From positions 1-64,000 of the forward strand of contig LLCB01000233.1 in NCBI GenBank assembly GCA_001414345.1: a stretch of 64,000 nucleotides of DNA, written 5' to 3'. Both the position numbers and the translations under genes were made by a program. Origin of the DNA: Hymenoscyphus infarciens (Eukaryota > Ascomycota > Leotiomycetes > Helotiales > Helotiaceae). This document shows positions 46,593 to 58,798 of this stretch, one piece after another. The stretch's first letter is position 1. Every line of letters begins with the position of its first letter. The notes under the pieces were generated by a model, which saw only the letters and a list, made by a program, of their open reading frames with translations, made no database searches and had not been told where the DNA came from.

Positions 46593-49149
46593 CTAAATAT
46601 ATAATTTTCCTTTTTTAGCAGTGACAGTATCCTCCAATCTTGCAAAGGCGAGCCGTCCAATCATTCCCCTCCCCTCTTCTACGTCAGACACATCGCCTAG
46701 CCGTACCTTGACATCTCTGAGAAGTTTGGCTTTATCCATCCCATCCATATTGACTCCCACATCTGGCATCCTAATATAAGGACTTTCCTTGGCCAAACTC
46801 GATACGAAACCCAGATATTCTGGCAGTATGGTTTTCCGTGAATAATAGACACTGGCGATAGATGCACCCATCATGATTAGATTTGCGAGGAGAAAGACCA
46901 TGAGCCAGGAGTAAAACACGAAAAATATATCTGTATTGGTGATGATAGTTGCGGGTACAGTAAATGCCGCAGTTTGGTTGGCAACCATCGCGGAAATATC
47001 CAATGGAGTTGCTGGAACGAAACTCGCGTTCTTGGTACCGATGCGACGGGCTTGAATTTCCTCGAAGGGGGCGCCGAGAAGATATGGGGTTGAGTTCCAC
47101 ATACTGCCGTAGAGATATGCATTCAGCAATTGTCCGAATCGATCGGCGAACTCTTGGGGTTTGACTGCCATAAGTGGAGTTTGTCCCTCATTCTGGCCGA
47201 ACGAGGTCTCTCCGCTCGCAACATTCGAGGCAGCTCCGTTCGAAGGGTTGTAAATGAAATTTTCAATCATGTTGACAGCATTGAAATTCGGAGTGGAATT
47301 TGGAAGCAATTCCGTAAGTCCCATCACCACTTCCGGGAAACTCAATGGTGTAACTTCAGAAGGCATGTGTGGCAAAATCGAAGGCCGCTGTGCAGTCACG
47401 CGGCAGTTTTCGAGAGCAGCACTCTTTATGCACGAAATTGTAGACTCGATGTACTGTTGCGATGGCGTACAAATTATAGATGTGATATTGTTGAATCCAG
47501 TGAACTCTTGAAAGGCAAGCCTTCCTGAATCAAAGGTTTTACCTCTTAAATCAGCTGGCAAACACTACAACAAATTAGCATGTGTTTTTCTCGTTGAATG
47601 GCGAGAGCAGCAAGGATAGAACTTGCTCCTGACTGCTAAGAATAGGAGTTCAAAAATGGGAATAAAGGGACAAGATACATACGTCTGGGCACGACTTTGG
47701 AAATACCCAGGCTGAACCACTATCTTCCATGGGTGTTGTAAGATCCGGACCCTGATATCCTACGGCCCACGCTGCATTGATGGTGACATTTTGAAAGCTC
47801 ACAAAAGGGCCGTCAACCGATATAAGGTCACTTTTGTCCCCCGTCACTGGTTGGCCCGTAACATTCATTTCGCCACAGGACAATTCAGTGTAAGTTGATT
47901 CGATGTTGAAGGTGGTATTACCAATTTGAAGGTTAGAAATTGGCAATCCAAACAAAGAAGAGTACGTTGGGGTGAAATTGGCTGGCATTCGAATCCATCC
48001 ATCTTCATTTTTGGCCGCACCAGTTGCTTCAATCTTGGAATAATACGGGACCTTGACATTTCCCCACATATCGACACTAGAAGTTTTGACCTCCGCGGTT
48101 GACAGAAGACTGGATGCAAAGAGTACAGAGAAACCAGAGAACCCTAGACTAAGACTCAGCATTCGTATATTTAGTGATATATGCCAGGAAAAGCCAAATT
48201 GGGAAGGGAAAATAACTTGGAGTAACATTAAGAAAACAACACCCAACCTTACATTGGGTTTGGAATGGCCCCTTCGGTGAGGAGTAACTGGCTTGTCGTG
48301 AGTTGAAATAAGACACATTTGTATCCAATGTAGTAGGTTTTGCAGGGGTTGTCAGAATATGCAGAACGGACTGACCGCCCAATGGTTCAAAACACCAAAC
48401 TATGATGAGGAGGATACCGATTGCATTGAAAGAACGAAGCTGGAAATGTATGTTGAAAGTGCTCCAAATCGTCCGGCTTCCCATAAGTTGCTCTAGGTGA
48501 CCGAGAGCAGTCCCTTCCTGGAGCTTCCAAGTAGCATACCTGATTGCAGCTCGGCCAGTGCAAGCCGCGAAGAAGATTGGGAATAAAGTTGCTGCCTGAG
48601 TCAAACAATCATAATTAGCGATTGAACTGGCAGATGTATGTGTTCACTTACACCCTTGATGGCCAGGTCAAGAAAATTGGCCGATTTAGCAGTTGTGGCC
48701 GAATCATTGACCGCAATGACAGCTGTTATGAGAATAAAAAAAGGGAGTGGAAGCATGAGCATCACAGAATCGACAGCAAAATCCCACCACCGCCATCTCT
48801 CAATGCCCTTTGTTAGGAGCTGTGGTCGTTCGGGCCATGGCTTTGTATGTAATAGATCTGGACTGATTGCACTCTGTAACGGACTACTTTTGTACAATTG
48901 ACGTGTACTTCCTGTAGGGCTCTCTTTCTCTGAGGACTGGTATCTCTTCTCGAAATCAAATTCCGGTAGCGAGGAGGTTGGCGATGAGAAGGATGATTGA
49001 TAGACAGGTTGCACGGTCTGAATCTTCGCCGTAGGAGGCATGTCGACACGAAGCTCATGCCTGGTACGGTTGTACGCACCGAGCTTGGATGAGGAGCTGG
49101 CCCGTACAGAGAATATATGAGGAGAACTCGAGGCTGAAAGATCGGCCAT
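46593..49149 (-). CDS. Large multi-pass membrane protein, fungal, unknown function
   Basis: Exons are 49149-48652, 48595-48253, 48143-47683 and 47564-46593, giving about 757 residues. Introns are 56, 109 and 118 nt; for the second I used acceptor CTAG at 48144, which keeps the frame (TQ/WFSGFSVLF). The N-terminal 115 residues are Ser-rich and cytosolic-looking. Hydrophobic spans follow: DSVMLMLPLPFFILITAVIA (about 126), ATLFPIFFAACTG (about 170), and AIGILLIIVWCFEPLGG (about 220). Then comes a roughly 400-residue probable extracellular domain with many N-glycosylation motifs (NVT, NTT, NIT, NST) and several Cys, then a final span (VFYSWLMVFLLANLIMMGAS, about 640) and a short charged tail. The layout resembles fungal DUF3176-type proteins but I do not recognise a defining motif. 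Confidence 0.72.
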
Positions 49150-50413
49150 CTCAAATGAATAAAGTGAGGGGCAAGGGGGTAAAGACCTGTTATCATTTTG
49201 AAACCTATCATATGGTCTAGCACGGTTTGATCCATTAGCTCGGGATTGTGGCTTATAGCATGCAGCATATCAGATCAGCCAAGTATCATCGTGAAAAATA
49301 AAAGAAAAAGAAGAAAAAATGCAACAATTATACAAACAACAAGGTGGTCGTTTAGATGAGTTATCCTCGTTGTAACTCGTCGTAACTCGTCATCACGTCT
49401 GTCTTTTCTCGCTCGTAATTCCTTCTTCAGGGAAAAAAAATCGATGAGGTGTTAGCATTTGATCCAATTAAAAATGCCATCCCAACTCGGGGAGATAATT
49501 CGACAATGGCTCGGACGACAGTCGCAGAGCTTCATCCGAAACGCCTCACGTCTCTAACTCCCCTGCAGCACTCCCGTTATTCACAGCAACCTTAAACCTG
49601 CTCACAGCCCCAGATCATCATGAAGAGGCGGAGCCGAAACGGTGATAACTTTTCCCGTCACCCTTCATTATCTTGAGTTGTCGTAGGGTGACGGGGTTGG
49701 GTGGGCTATTTGTTGGTGGCTGTCCGGACTTTAGAAGCAAACAACTCCAGAAGTCGATGCATGAATCTTTTCTTAGATGCCAATTTTGCTGCGTTTATGG
49801 ATTCTTGATATCAGATTCGGGTCCTAGCCATACAAACAACATGAAATATATTCTAGGAGACAGACCAAAGTCTTCAATTATCGGTGGAATTCCTGTCACC
49901 CGTTTACATTTTGTGCACAGATCACATGATGACCGTCCGCCAACCCCATTGTATTCAACAACCAGATTCTGTCGCTTCGCTCTCATCTTGAGAATTTTCA
50001 GCAGCTTCAAGCGCTTTCTTCATTCACGAGTACCTTTCTCACGAGTCACGACAATGTCAATCTGCAGTCTCGGGAAAAGAAATGTTGGTTCTATTTAGTA
50101 AGCAATCGCTTGCCAATGACTTGTTTGGTGCACCCCAATATGCCATCTAAGCATACAATAAAAGTACCAAAATCCTTCCGTCTGTGGTATAATACCCATT
50201 TAGCAAGCATCTCAGAACCTCCATTTCCCTTTCCGTTTTTCTGTCTTCGCTGGATCGTTGGTTTCCCGTGAATCATTAGGTGGGGGCGTTTGATTGCTAC
50301 CGAAGTAACTGCCAGAGCCCATCTCCTCACATTGTCTTCACTAATTCACCATGCACTCAATGCGGGCCTTCTTTCAGGTGGTATCTTGGGAAGGGGTTGG
50401 AGGTCGCGAGGCG
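49150..50413. other. Intergenic between two minus-strand genes
   Basis: It contains the promoter of the membrane protein gene and the 3'UTR of the next. Open frames at 49673-50098 and 50091-50330 have no coding character. No repeat seen. Confidence 0.5.
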
Positions 50414-51678
50414 TCACGCTTCTGAGCATCCTGTGTGGTTTGCAATGCCTGTATATGCCTGTTAGGTGGTTATGTGACGATAGAACTTTTCGTGGTTGAC
50501 AACTTACGTTGTTTTGTGCCGTGAGATTACCTGGAGCAGATGACATCTCGGTTTTGATATGAGATATGCGGAAATTGTTGGACATACTGCTATTATTAGA
50601 GTTGCCGGCATGGGAGTTGCTGATAGTACTGGAGTCGCTGGCATTCTTGGAATCGGTTGAACGTGCCGTGAGACCCCAGGGAATCATATTCTATAATTGT
50701 TAGGTGTTTTTGAGATGATAAAAATATTCAAAGCCGGGAACTTACGGTCTTTTGAGCCGCATGATTAGCAGGCTTTGTGGCCACCTTTGCGGAACCCTTT
50801 GCAGGTAAGTTTGTTGCAGGCAAACCCTTCGAGGGAGCAGAAATTGGTGTTGTTACTGTGGAACCTTGAATCGGACGGGTAGTTGTACTCTTCCCTGAAG
50901 GTCTCGAGATATCACCTTTCGGGGTCTTGACGCTATTTGGTGCTGTTGCAGCGTCTCCAGAGGCGGAATCTGAGTTCGGTTTACCACTAGAGTTTCCAAG
51001 CGGAGGGCCATTTGAAAGGATGCTCTCGAAGGGTAGGAAAGCAGATACAGAAATTTTCTTGTAGTTTTCTGCGTAAAGATTCGCTCTGGTGATATCAAGA
51101 TTCTTCTCGGGGTTAGGAGGATTGAGCTCATCGGTAAACCTTTTGTAATGTTCGTAGGTTCGGACGCGAGTTTGGTGCTGCATTTGGCCCTGCCAGTTGA
51201 TAATAGATGGATCGGGTGGAGTAATATTCTCGCTGTTCGTGCGGAGAACACTGTTGTTGGCTTCTAGCATTTGTGCACCGCCGTTTCGATCCCGGCTTCT
51301 ATTTTTGACTAGATTCTCAATTTTCTTGAATAATTCGGCAATTTCCTTGGTGCGTTCGTCATCCATTGCTTTTGTGGCCTTGATAATCGCGGTGCCATTC
51401 ATCTCGTGTACACTAAAGACATTGGGCTCGAAAGTTGCTTTCATCCAGACATTTTGTGTCCGATCAGCTTCACATAAGATCTTGACCAAGTCCTCCTTTT
51501 TGATTTTGGCACGGTGGGGGTACTCAAGCTTCCGCGCATCAAGCAAATGTCGCAGTAGCTCTGGACTATGCTTGCTGTATCTCATAGCGCCGTTGATTTC
51601 CTTGTGCCGAAGGCCTTGGCGAATTCCCTCCATATATATCTTGTTCTGCTCTTCCAGCAATGGATCTGATTTCTCCAT
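50414..51678 (-). CDS. Hypothetical protein with possible SAP-like helix pair and Ser/Asn-rich tail
   Basis: Exons are 51678-50746, 50690-50508 and 50458-50414, giving 386 residues; introns are 55 and 49 nt, both phase 0 with GTAAGT donors. Residues 1-75 are helical and charged; LRHLLDARKLEYPHRAKIKK followed by EDLVKILCEAD has the helix-loop-helix pattern of a SAP domain, a weak match by eye. Residues 100-135 form a second helical region (KEIAELFKKIENLVKNRSRD). From about 215 on, the chain is Ser/Thr/Pro/Asn/Lys-rich and disordered, ending in NNAYTGIANHTGCSEA. The last two exons are supported by splice signals and frame only. If the SAP reading is right it would be a nuclear DNA- or RNA-binding protein; this is inference. 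Confidence 0.6.
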
Positions 51679-52411
51679 TTTTTTCCGCTTGATTTGTCGA
51701 AATTATTCCAAGAGAGGGCAGTTTCCAGGATTTTGAGTTGTGTTTTGGCCGTAACCTCGTTGTTTGAGTAGTGAATAGCACTGCACAATTTAGTCTTTTG
51801 GAGAAAACGCTAGTTCTGATGGACAAATGCAAGTACCAGTGTCACAGTGAGTTGAAAGGAGGTTTATAGGAAGGGATGTGGGGAGCTACGATTTGTGTAG
51901 CAGGAGGGTCGTTGTCGAGTGGGGAAAGCTTACAGAGGAAATATGTAGTGATAATTTATAGACAAACGCCCACGTACCAATATAGCATCGAGCTAGCTTA
52001 AAGCTCGTATACATACGCCTATTCACTCAGATTTTGCTGAGACATTGCTGTGTGGTAAGTTAAGTAAGAAAAGAGCAAAACCTCGGGACCTCAACAACCG
52101 AGAGACAGCATTTATCTATTGAGATATGTATCACTGTTACCAAAGAAAGTAACTTCATAGTCGAGGTAAACGAATGCTCTTTTGTTTCTACCATTATAGT
52201 GGGGTACTACTTATACTCACCGCAGGCTACTTTAACGCTAAAACTAACAGCTAACACTTTGAAATATCTCCACTTTACTTTTTCCTGGAGAGACAGCTTT
52301 TGTAAAGTCAGTTAATTAGATGAAACTGTATAGTTTTATATATGTTAGAAAGTTTGATTATCAGATACAACAGATAGATATAGAAGAATTCAATAGTAAA
52401 GTCAAGTAAAG
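51679..52411. other. Upstream region of the 50414-51678 gene
   Basis: Promoter and intergenic sequence, becoming AT-rich after 51950. No coding frame. Confidence 0.5.
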
Positions 52412-52419
52412 TTGTCAAG

Positions 52420-52907
52420 CAGTGTTTTGGGTTTCCCCGCCTAATCTGTTATCCTATCCTGCCTCGACGCTCCTTCTCCCTCCTGCCTCTATTTTAAGGC
52501 TATCCCGCCTTCTCCTATCCTTAATTTCTAGCTTTCCTAGCCACTCCTATCCTATAGTACTTGCTTGCCTTTCCTTGCCAAATAGAGAGGCTAGGATAGG
52601 AAGAGTTAGGCTAGTTAATTTCGCTTAAAGCCTAGAAGGTGGGTAGAAAAGAGGGTCTAGGTCCTAATTAGAGGGTTGCCTTCCTAATCCTACTCTAGCC
52701 TAGCCTCCCTTTTTTATCTACCTAGCTACTCCTATCCTGTTTTTAGAACTTTCCTAGCCACTCCTATCCTAGTTAGAGTACCTAGCCTGCTAAACTTAGC
52801 CTAGCCTTGATCCTAATCTAGCCTAGCCTCTCCTATCCTTACATAGGTGAGTAGCCTATCCTATCCTAAGTACTAGGCTGACCAAGGCGGGGAAAGCCAA
52901 AACACTG
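52420..52907. mobile_element. hAT-type MITE, unmutated, 8-bp target duplication
   Basis: 488 bp. The terminal inverted repeats are about 23 bp with one mismatch: the left starts CAGTGTTTTGGG then TTTCCCCGCC, and the right, inverted, starts CAGTGTTTTGGC then TTTCCCCGCC. A perfect 8-bp duplication TTGTCAAG flanks it at 52412-52419 and 52908-52915. The interior is rich in CCTATCC/CCTAGCC motifs and has no transposase frame, so it needs a transposase in trans. CAGTG ends and 8-bp duplications are typical of hAT. Composition is far less AT-rich than its relatives at 32855 and 36734, so it escaped RIP or is recent. Confidence 0.88.
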
Positions 52908-52915
52908 TTGTCAAG

Positions 52916-55900
52916 TACACGGTTTACACCAAAAAAGTATACGAAAGCCATCGTTATTATATCGTAGTTCTAAGTGTCTTATGCGACATCATTTAACGGT
53001 TCAAACAGACATAGTTGGACATGAAGAAAAAGTACTTATACACAACCTAGGACTATTAATACAAGATTAGAGAGTTGACCTTTTGATATAGAATAGACGT
53101 AGAAAATATCCTTTATAGTAATAAGAGGCTACATGTGATACCTCACCTGCGATTCTTAGATGTGATTCAGTCTCCCGATTTACAAGTCAACTGGTGAGAA
53201 TCTTTAGTTCAGAATTATATATAAGTACTTTCTTCATATTCCACTCAGCTTCTATTAATTTCTACTTATCAACAGGGTTTTTCTTGATTTATTTCTTTCT
53301 TAAGACTCTCTTCTGAGATTCTATACCTGCAACCTGAAAAGAAATATCTTCAAGCTTCAAAATGCCAATTTTAAGTAGAAATTATTAATTTTTGATTTAT
53401 TTGCCTTCTAGAACATTAAGATTCCTGTTGACTAAAAGATAGAGGGGTTAAATAGTACTTAATTATCTCTTCCAGAGTTCAAATATACACCAAAAAGTGG
53501 ATACCATTGACATCAGAGTTCGACGTCTGGAATTCCATAGAAGGTCTAGAGCTATACTCTGGCTAGTTCTATTCCATTTTCAATTCACCCTGAATAGCCC
53601 CAGGGTAGTGTACCGGTTTCTGGAACGTTCTAATAGACTCTAGAAACATGAATCCAGAGCCGAAAAATTATGATGAACAAAAGGTGAATAAGAGAGGAGA
53701 TTTCAGGTTTTAAATTATAATATCTCACAAACTCTGTTACTTCTTACTCACCGAGTCACGTGTTTACTTTCTATGGAACAGTTCTAGAGTTCAGAGCAAG
53801 CTTCTATAGGTTGTTTCGTTTCAATTTACAACAGGTTGGAAGGGTTCTGGGAACCGAAGTTCCTGGATGTCACTGGGACCTATTCCATATACTGAACTCT
53901 GGTTGAAGTTTTGGGCCAAGTACACACGCTACGAAGAGGCTAATGCTATAAAACGAACCCACTTTCCATGTTGAGCCTCCAAAAGTCCCAATTTATGCTC
54001 ACCTTTTTGTGCACCGTTTTTTGGTGTCCGGGCGTTGCTCTGAGAACAGTCGCCGACTTAGTGAAAGTAACAACACTAGTACTAGTACTATTTAAGCATT
54101 ATAACTATCACTTCAAAAAACCTATAAACCACAATCTTTCTATTCTATAAAAGAAATTGTATTAAGGGCCTTCGTGGTTATGGCGTACTATTGTGAAAAC
54201 CGCAGGTGTTCTCGGAGCAAAGCTCATGTTTCTTACATATGAAAACCATTAACCTATTTGAATGAAGTGTGCTCAGCTGAAGTATATCTACTTGCATATC
54301 TACTTGCTGGCCAAGAGAGTTTTCACTAAAAAGAAATTAAAAAAATCTCAAAAAAAAACTTGTTATCTCTTAAGATATTTATGCCACAATGAAGCTCTGG
54401 TTTGTAACACCGCAGACAGCTTGGGGCTGCTTTTGCGGCTTTCTCTGTTGAGACTTATTCACTAACATCTCTATTCCCTCCCTGCTATTGCTCATATTCA
54501 GCGTTCTTTACTTCGGGGGTGGCATGTAGTGAATCTAACATCATGGTAAGGTGGTTGATGATAGCCACATGAGTGAATTTCATGGGTATACATCGCGTTT
54601 TGTGATGTGTAGAGTCAGAGCATCAAGCGCTTTTCGGCGCAGCCGACCAAAATCGCCCCCAAAGCCCCAGCAACCAACTATGAGGTCTTCAAATCTGAGA
54701 ACCGCAATCTACATCGTATAGAATATTGGCGCTGGCGCACATATAGGAGCGTCAATCATGCCTCGAGGACAATCCTGGCTAGATGTGGTTATAATTTTAT
54801 ACCAGAAACCCTTGGTCCTGGGCCCTGGTGTCTTCATACTTTGAAGTCTAAAATGCGACTGTGGGATAGTGCTACAACTTTTACCATTGAACCACTGGAC
54901 CATACGAACCAAAGTATGAAGACAACACACCTTTGCTAATTGAACCCTAAAAGTCACCGGGGTGGGACCACTGATTTCCCGCTCCATTCACTTGCAAATT
55001 TACATTCACTGTAACAAAACTTGTGAACAATTACTCAAATATATCGTGAGAATACTCTTAGAAACGATATCTGAAAGACAAACTCGGTAAACCAAGCGCG
55101 TACTTTATAAGTATTCATACCATTGTTTTGTACTTTTAATATCATGGGTAGCCTTGGATCATGAGTTCTGACTTCTACTAGTGGGTCCGTTTCCCAAGAG
55201 TAAATACAACCTGTAAATACCACTTGTAACTCAGAACAAGACAGGAATTGCAATGCGGGTAGTGACAAAGTTTCTTCTACACATGAGCCAGGACACCCAG
55301 TCCTCAAGCTCACCGCCGACACTTTAAAAATTGAAGAGGCTCGTGTGCTCCCGTTGCAAAGTAGTGATTTGTTCCCCACAGGTTGTGAAGCGGTCTGGGT
55401 GTTCTCGTTTTCCAGCTAGAGCTTTTGTTTTTATGGCAGCTAAAACCACGAAGAGCTTCTTATTTGATATCTTAAAAAAGGTACTACTAGCAATTGACAA
55501 AGTCATCGAGGCGTCCAATAATGAGTTTACTACTGTCGCATACGATACGTGTTCAACTTCCAACACATAAGAGAAACAAAGTGAAAGGACGGAAATTCAA
55601 ATTCCGTACAAAACACTCAAGTGTGTCTAAACTCAGCCTATATTGACAGTTTTCCGGATTTTGTGGAAGTCTACTATTTGGCAGAAGGGTTGGGGGGCCT
55701 TGTTCTTAGAGATGAACTCATTCATCACTTCACATGTCGAATCGCCGTACGATTACTCAAATTCGTTTCGAGAGCCTGAGTTTCGCTTATAGCAGTACGA
55801 GCCCGAGCTCGTCACTTCGGGCTACGCTTGTCATCTCTGCAATTCAAGAGAGCGGTTTTTGATGAGCGTGCCGAGAACTCAGCGTTTCAACATTTGGGTC

Positions 55901-56794
55901 AGACGGCAAGGGCAGTAGATCAAGGACATGCTTTCTCTTCTACATGGAAAATAAATGTTCTGAATTTGGTTTATCATCCCACATCAGCACTCCTGTCGAT
56001 TTCATTCGGCTCGTATAAGAAACTTACAACTAGTGTATTAAGTCCATGCATCTCTAAGGTTCTCAGCCAAGAAATTTCCCAGTCTTCATCTCGCTACATT
56101 GGGATTCATTATAACAATGCGGGAGGTTTGAAGTAATCTTACTCTCTTCTCTATAACAGACTTCGGCATTTGGGGTTCCATAGAGCTTTCTGTAGAAAAC
56201 TTCATACCTTTTCGGTTTTAAGAGAGCATAGAAGTTTGTAGTTCAGAGTACGAGTTCTATGAAATTCCAGAAACGTGCCTTTTCATGTACTCCTAAGTGA
56301 ATCAAGGGCGGGAAACAGCGAATGAAGAGAATATAAAGGTCATTTTCCCTTCTTCTGCGAATATTATAATAGCAAGCAGGTGTACCTTTTACTGAAGCCT
56401 GATAACAAAATAGATATAAGATCTGGCTTTCGCTTAATAATTACTTGATCTAGTTCAAAATAAATGATTAGATACAAATAATTCCCTCGTTGTAGAAAGT
56501 TTTCCCTCTGTCAGTCTTTTTTTTTATTATTGTTATAAAGCAATAAAAGTTTTTGTTTAGAGAGATATTAAGAGGATAGTTGTAGGCTGTGGAAAGTTTC
56601 AAATCTTATTAATTTGAGAAGAGAGCATCATAAAAAAACGACAGGACATAGTTTGCTCATATTGTTTTATATGCTACTTATACAAAACTAGAACACAATA
56701 ATATTACACCAAAACCACAACCAAACTACACCCCCACCACCTTTCCCAAAGCTTTCGCTGTAAAACCAAATACATATATGTATATATATACCAT
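52916..56794. other. 3.9 kb without recognisable genes
   Basis: Moderately AT-rich intergenic sequence. It holds a 14-bp inverted repeat (GTCTTCATACTTTG at about 54830 and CAAAGTATGAAGAC at about 54909) and a small hairpin AGCCCGA/TCGGGCT near 55801-55824. Open frames of 60 to 114 codons (53968-54150, 54709-54987, 55035-55379, the overlapping pair at 55324-55570, 55828-56136) show no recognisable protein, introns or conserved motif. Confidence 0.5.
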
Positions 56795-58798
56795 CTACGA
56801 AGTCTCTCTCCCAAGCCCCTCCTTATACCTCCCCAAACACCGTTCCCGACTCTCCTTATGATCAACAATCCTCTCGGGATACCCCCTCCCCTCGACCACC
56901 TTCCCTATCCCCCTCTCATACGGATCATGAATTGCCTTCCCCTCCACCCCCTCCAACTCCTTAACCCATCTCCTGATATAGACTCCCTCCTTATCAAACT
57001 TCTCACTCTGAAGCAGGGGATTAAAGATCCGAAAATAAGGCTGCGGATCCACCCCTGTACTAGCAGCAAACCCCCAGCCCCCATTGTTACTCGCAAAATC
57101 GCCATCAATAAGATGCTCCATAAAGAACTTCTCGCCCATCCGCCAGTCTATGAGGAGGTGTTTGGCGAGGAAGGAGGCGACTATCATGCGACAGCGGTTA
57201 TGCATCCAGCCCGTGTGAAGAAGTTGACGCATCGCAGCATCAACGATAGGATATCCCGTCTGCCCGGTTTTCCAAGCGGTGAAGTGTTCATCATTGTATT
57301 CCCAGGTTATGTTCGTGTACTCTGGTTTAAAAGATTTATTCATGCAGACGTAGGGCCAGTGTGTTAAAACATGTTTGTAGAAATCTCGCCAAGCGACTTC
57401 GGAGATCCAGGTTTGGATCCCTTGGATTCCACCGTCGAGTTTCTTGGTCTTGTTGTGGTCGCGGGCGTATTTGATGGCGGTACGCGCAGAGAGGGTGCCG
57501 GCTGCGAAGTGGGGGGAGAGGGAGGATGTTGAGGCTTCGGAGGGGAAGTTGCGGTGGTCGGTGTAGTTTGATATTCGTTGTTCGCAGAATTTGGAAAGGC
57601 GGGCTTTGGATTCTTCTTCTCCTGCGGGCCAGAGAGATTTGAAACGTTTCTTTTCTTCGGCTGTTAGGCTTTTGTTCGAAGGGGCGGAAGGGATTTTAGA
57701 TTCGAATAATTTGGAGAATGTCTTTCGAGCCTTGGAGGGATTTTTGTTTGGTAGTAGAATTAACTCTAGGAGCTCGGGATGATCGTGGACGTGTGCTAGC
57801 CATGAGCGAAACCAAGGCGTGTAGACAGAATATTGCTTCCCAGTCCCACTCTGTAATTCCCCTGGACTAACAACACAAGTATCATGCAGGGCATCCATGG
57901 CAATTCCATTCTCCAAACATATCCCCACCATCTTCGCCTCCCGTCGCAACTCATCAACCTCATACTCCACATTGGCAAACAGATGACTCGTCCCCCATTC
58001 CTTCAACAATTCCAAAATGCGACCTGGGATCTCCTTCCTCTTCTCCACAGTCTCAACATAAAGCGGAATATCAAGCCTCCCCAGCTCCTCCTTCAACACC
58101 TCCAAATTCCTCAAGATAAAATCCACTCTAACAGGAGACGTCAAATGCGCCTCGAAATCCTGAGGACTGACGATATAAATCCCGATCAAAGGTACATCCT
58201 TCTCCCTTGCCTTCTCACTTGCAATATGCAAAGACTTATTATCCTGAGTACGTAAATCGCATTTAAACCAATGAACCACTGAATCCTTGATTTTGATTTC
58301 CTCTCGCTCTTTTTGCGTATTTGAGAGGGCTGATTGGAGAAGTTCGATGGGGCGGGGGAGTTCATCATCGTTGTATGCTCGGGCGCGTGTATTGGACATT
58401 TCGTGGGGATAGTATTTGCGGAGGACGATGCCATTGTCTTCTGCCAACTGCGCCGAGTGATGGGGTTCTCGGAGGGGATCAGAGGAACCATTCGTGATCT
58501 TGGGTTTTTTCGAGGAGCCATTGGGGGATTTGGTGTCTTCCGGCGTTGAAGCCTTTCGCTTTACTGCTGCTTTTTTGGGAGGCATGTTGAATCGAGTTGT
58601 GGTCGATAGGTACGCGTTGGCACGTGTCCGAGTAATTGTTTGGAGAAGTAATAGATCAAACTTTGTCAGATTGACTCGACTTCTTGAAGTTCGCGTCGTG
58701 AAAAGACGAATTCTAAACATCAATCGGGTGTTGATGTTGAACCTGAGAAGTCCTTTTTCCATGTCTTCGACGTCATCATTGGCGGAAGAGGAAACCAA
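56795..58798 (-). CDS. PHR1: CPD photolyase, class I
   Basis: This enzyme uses blue light and FAD to split cyclobutane pyrimidine dimers. It is a single exon; the longest form is 667 residues. The N-terminal photolyase domain starts near 174 (DSVVHWFKCDLRTQDNKSL). The FAD-binding catalytic domain contains TSSLSPHFAAGTLSARTAIK, WISEVAWRDFYKHVL, GYPIVDAAMRQLLHTGWMHN, and then RMIVASFLAKHLLIDW, GDFASNNGGWGFAASTG and DPQPYFRIFNP, the signature blocks of class I CPD photolyase. There are four in-frame ATGs: residues 1, 13, 27 and 72. From 27 the chain begins MFRIRLFTTRTSRSRV, like a mitochondrial presequence; from 72 it begins MPPKKAAVKRK, like a nuclear signal. Yeast and other fungal Phr1 act in both compartments, so alternative starts are plausible. 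Confidence 0.95.
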   Translation of the reverse strand: MVSSSANDDVEDMEKGLLRFNINTRLMFRIRLFTTRTSRSRVNLTKFDLLLLQTITRTRANAYLSTTTRFNMPPKKAAVKRKASTPEDTKSPNGSSKKPKITNGSSDPLREPHHSAQLAEDNGIVLRKYYPHEMSNTRARAYNDDELPRPIELLQSALSNTQKEREEIKIKDSVVHWFKCDLRTQDNKSLHIASEKAREKDVPLIGIYIVSPQDFEAHLTSPVRVDFILRNLEVLKEELGRLDIPLYVETVEKRKEIPGRILELLKEWGTSHLFANVEYEVDELRREAKMVGICLENGIAMDALHDTCVVSPGELQSGTGKQYSVYTPWFRSWLAHVHDHPELLELILLPNKNPSKARKTFSKLFESKIPSAPSNKSLTAEEKKRFKSLWPAGEEESKARLSKFCEQRISNYTDHRNFPSEASTSSLSPHFAAGTLSARTAIKYARDHNKTKKLDGGIQGIQTWISEVAWRDFYKHVLTHWPYVCMNKSFKPEYTNITWEYNDEHFTAWKTGQTGYPIVDAAMRQLLHTGWMHNRCRMIVASFLAKHLLIDWRMGEKFFMEHLIDGDFASNNGGWGFAASTGVDPQPYFRIFNPLLQSEKFDKEGVYIRRWVKELEGVEGKAIHDPYERGIGKVVEGRGYPERIVDHKESRERCLGRYKEGLGRETS

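Noticed and set aside
52420..52907. The MITE as a gene (a 68-codon frame at 52422-52628)
   Set aside because: The frame translates the inverted repeat and CCTATCC-rich interior; inverted ends and target duplication explain the sequence better.
53968..54150. 60-codon frame with a hydrophobic N-terminus resembling a secreted small protein
   Set aside because: Length is within chance expectation for this composition, there are no Cys pairs or supporting introns, and the sequence downstream is AT-rich.
54850..54990. tRNA-like string (GGTTCAATGG) on the minus strand
   Set aside because: No acceptor stem, anticodon arm or T-loop could be paired around it.
55324..55570. Two fully overlapping frames of about 80 codons on opposite strands
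   Set aside because: Each is an exact antisense of the other; neither shows a recognisable protein, and neighbouring sequence is non-coding.
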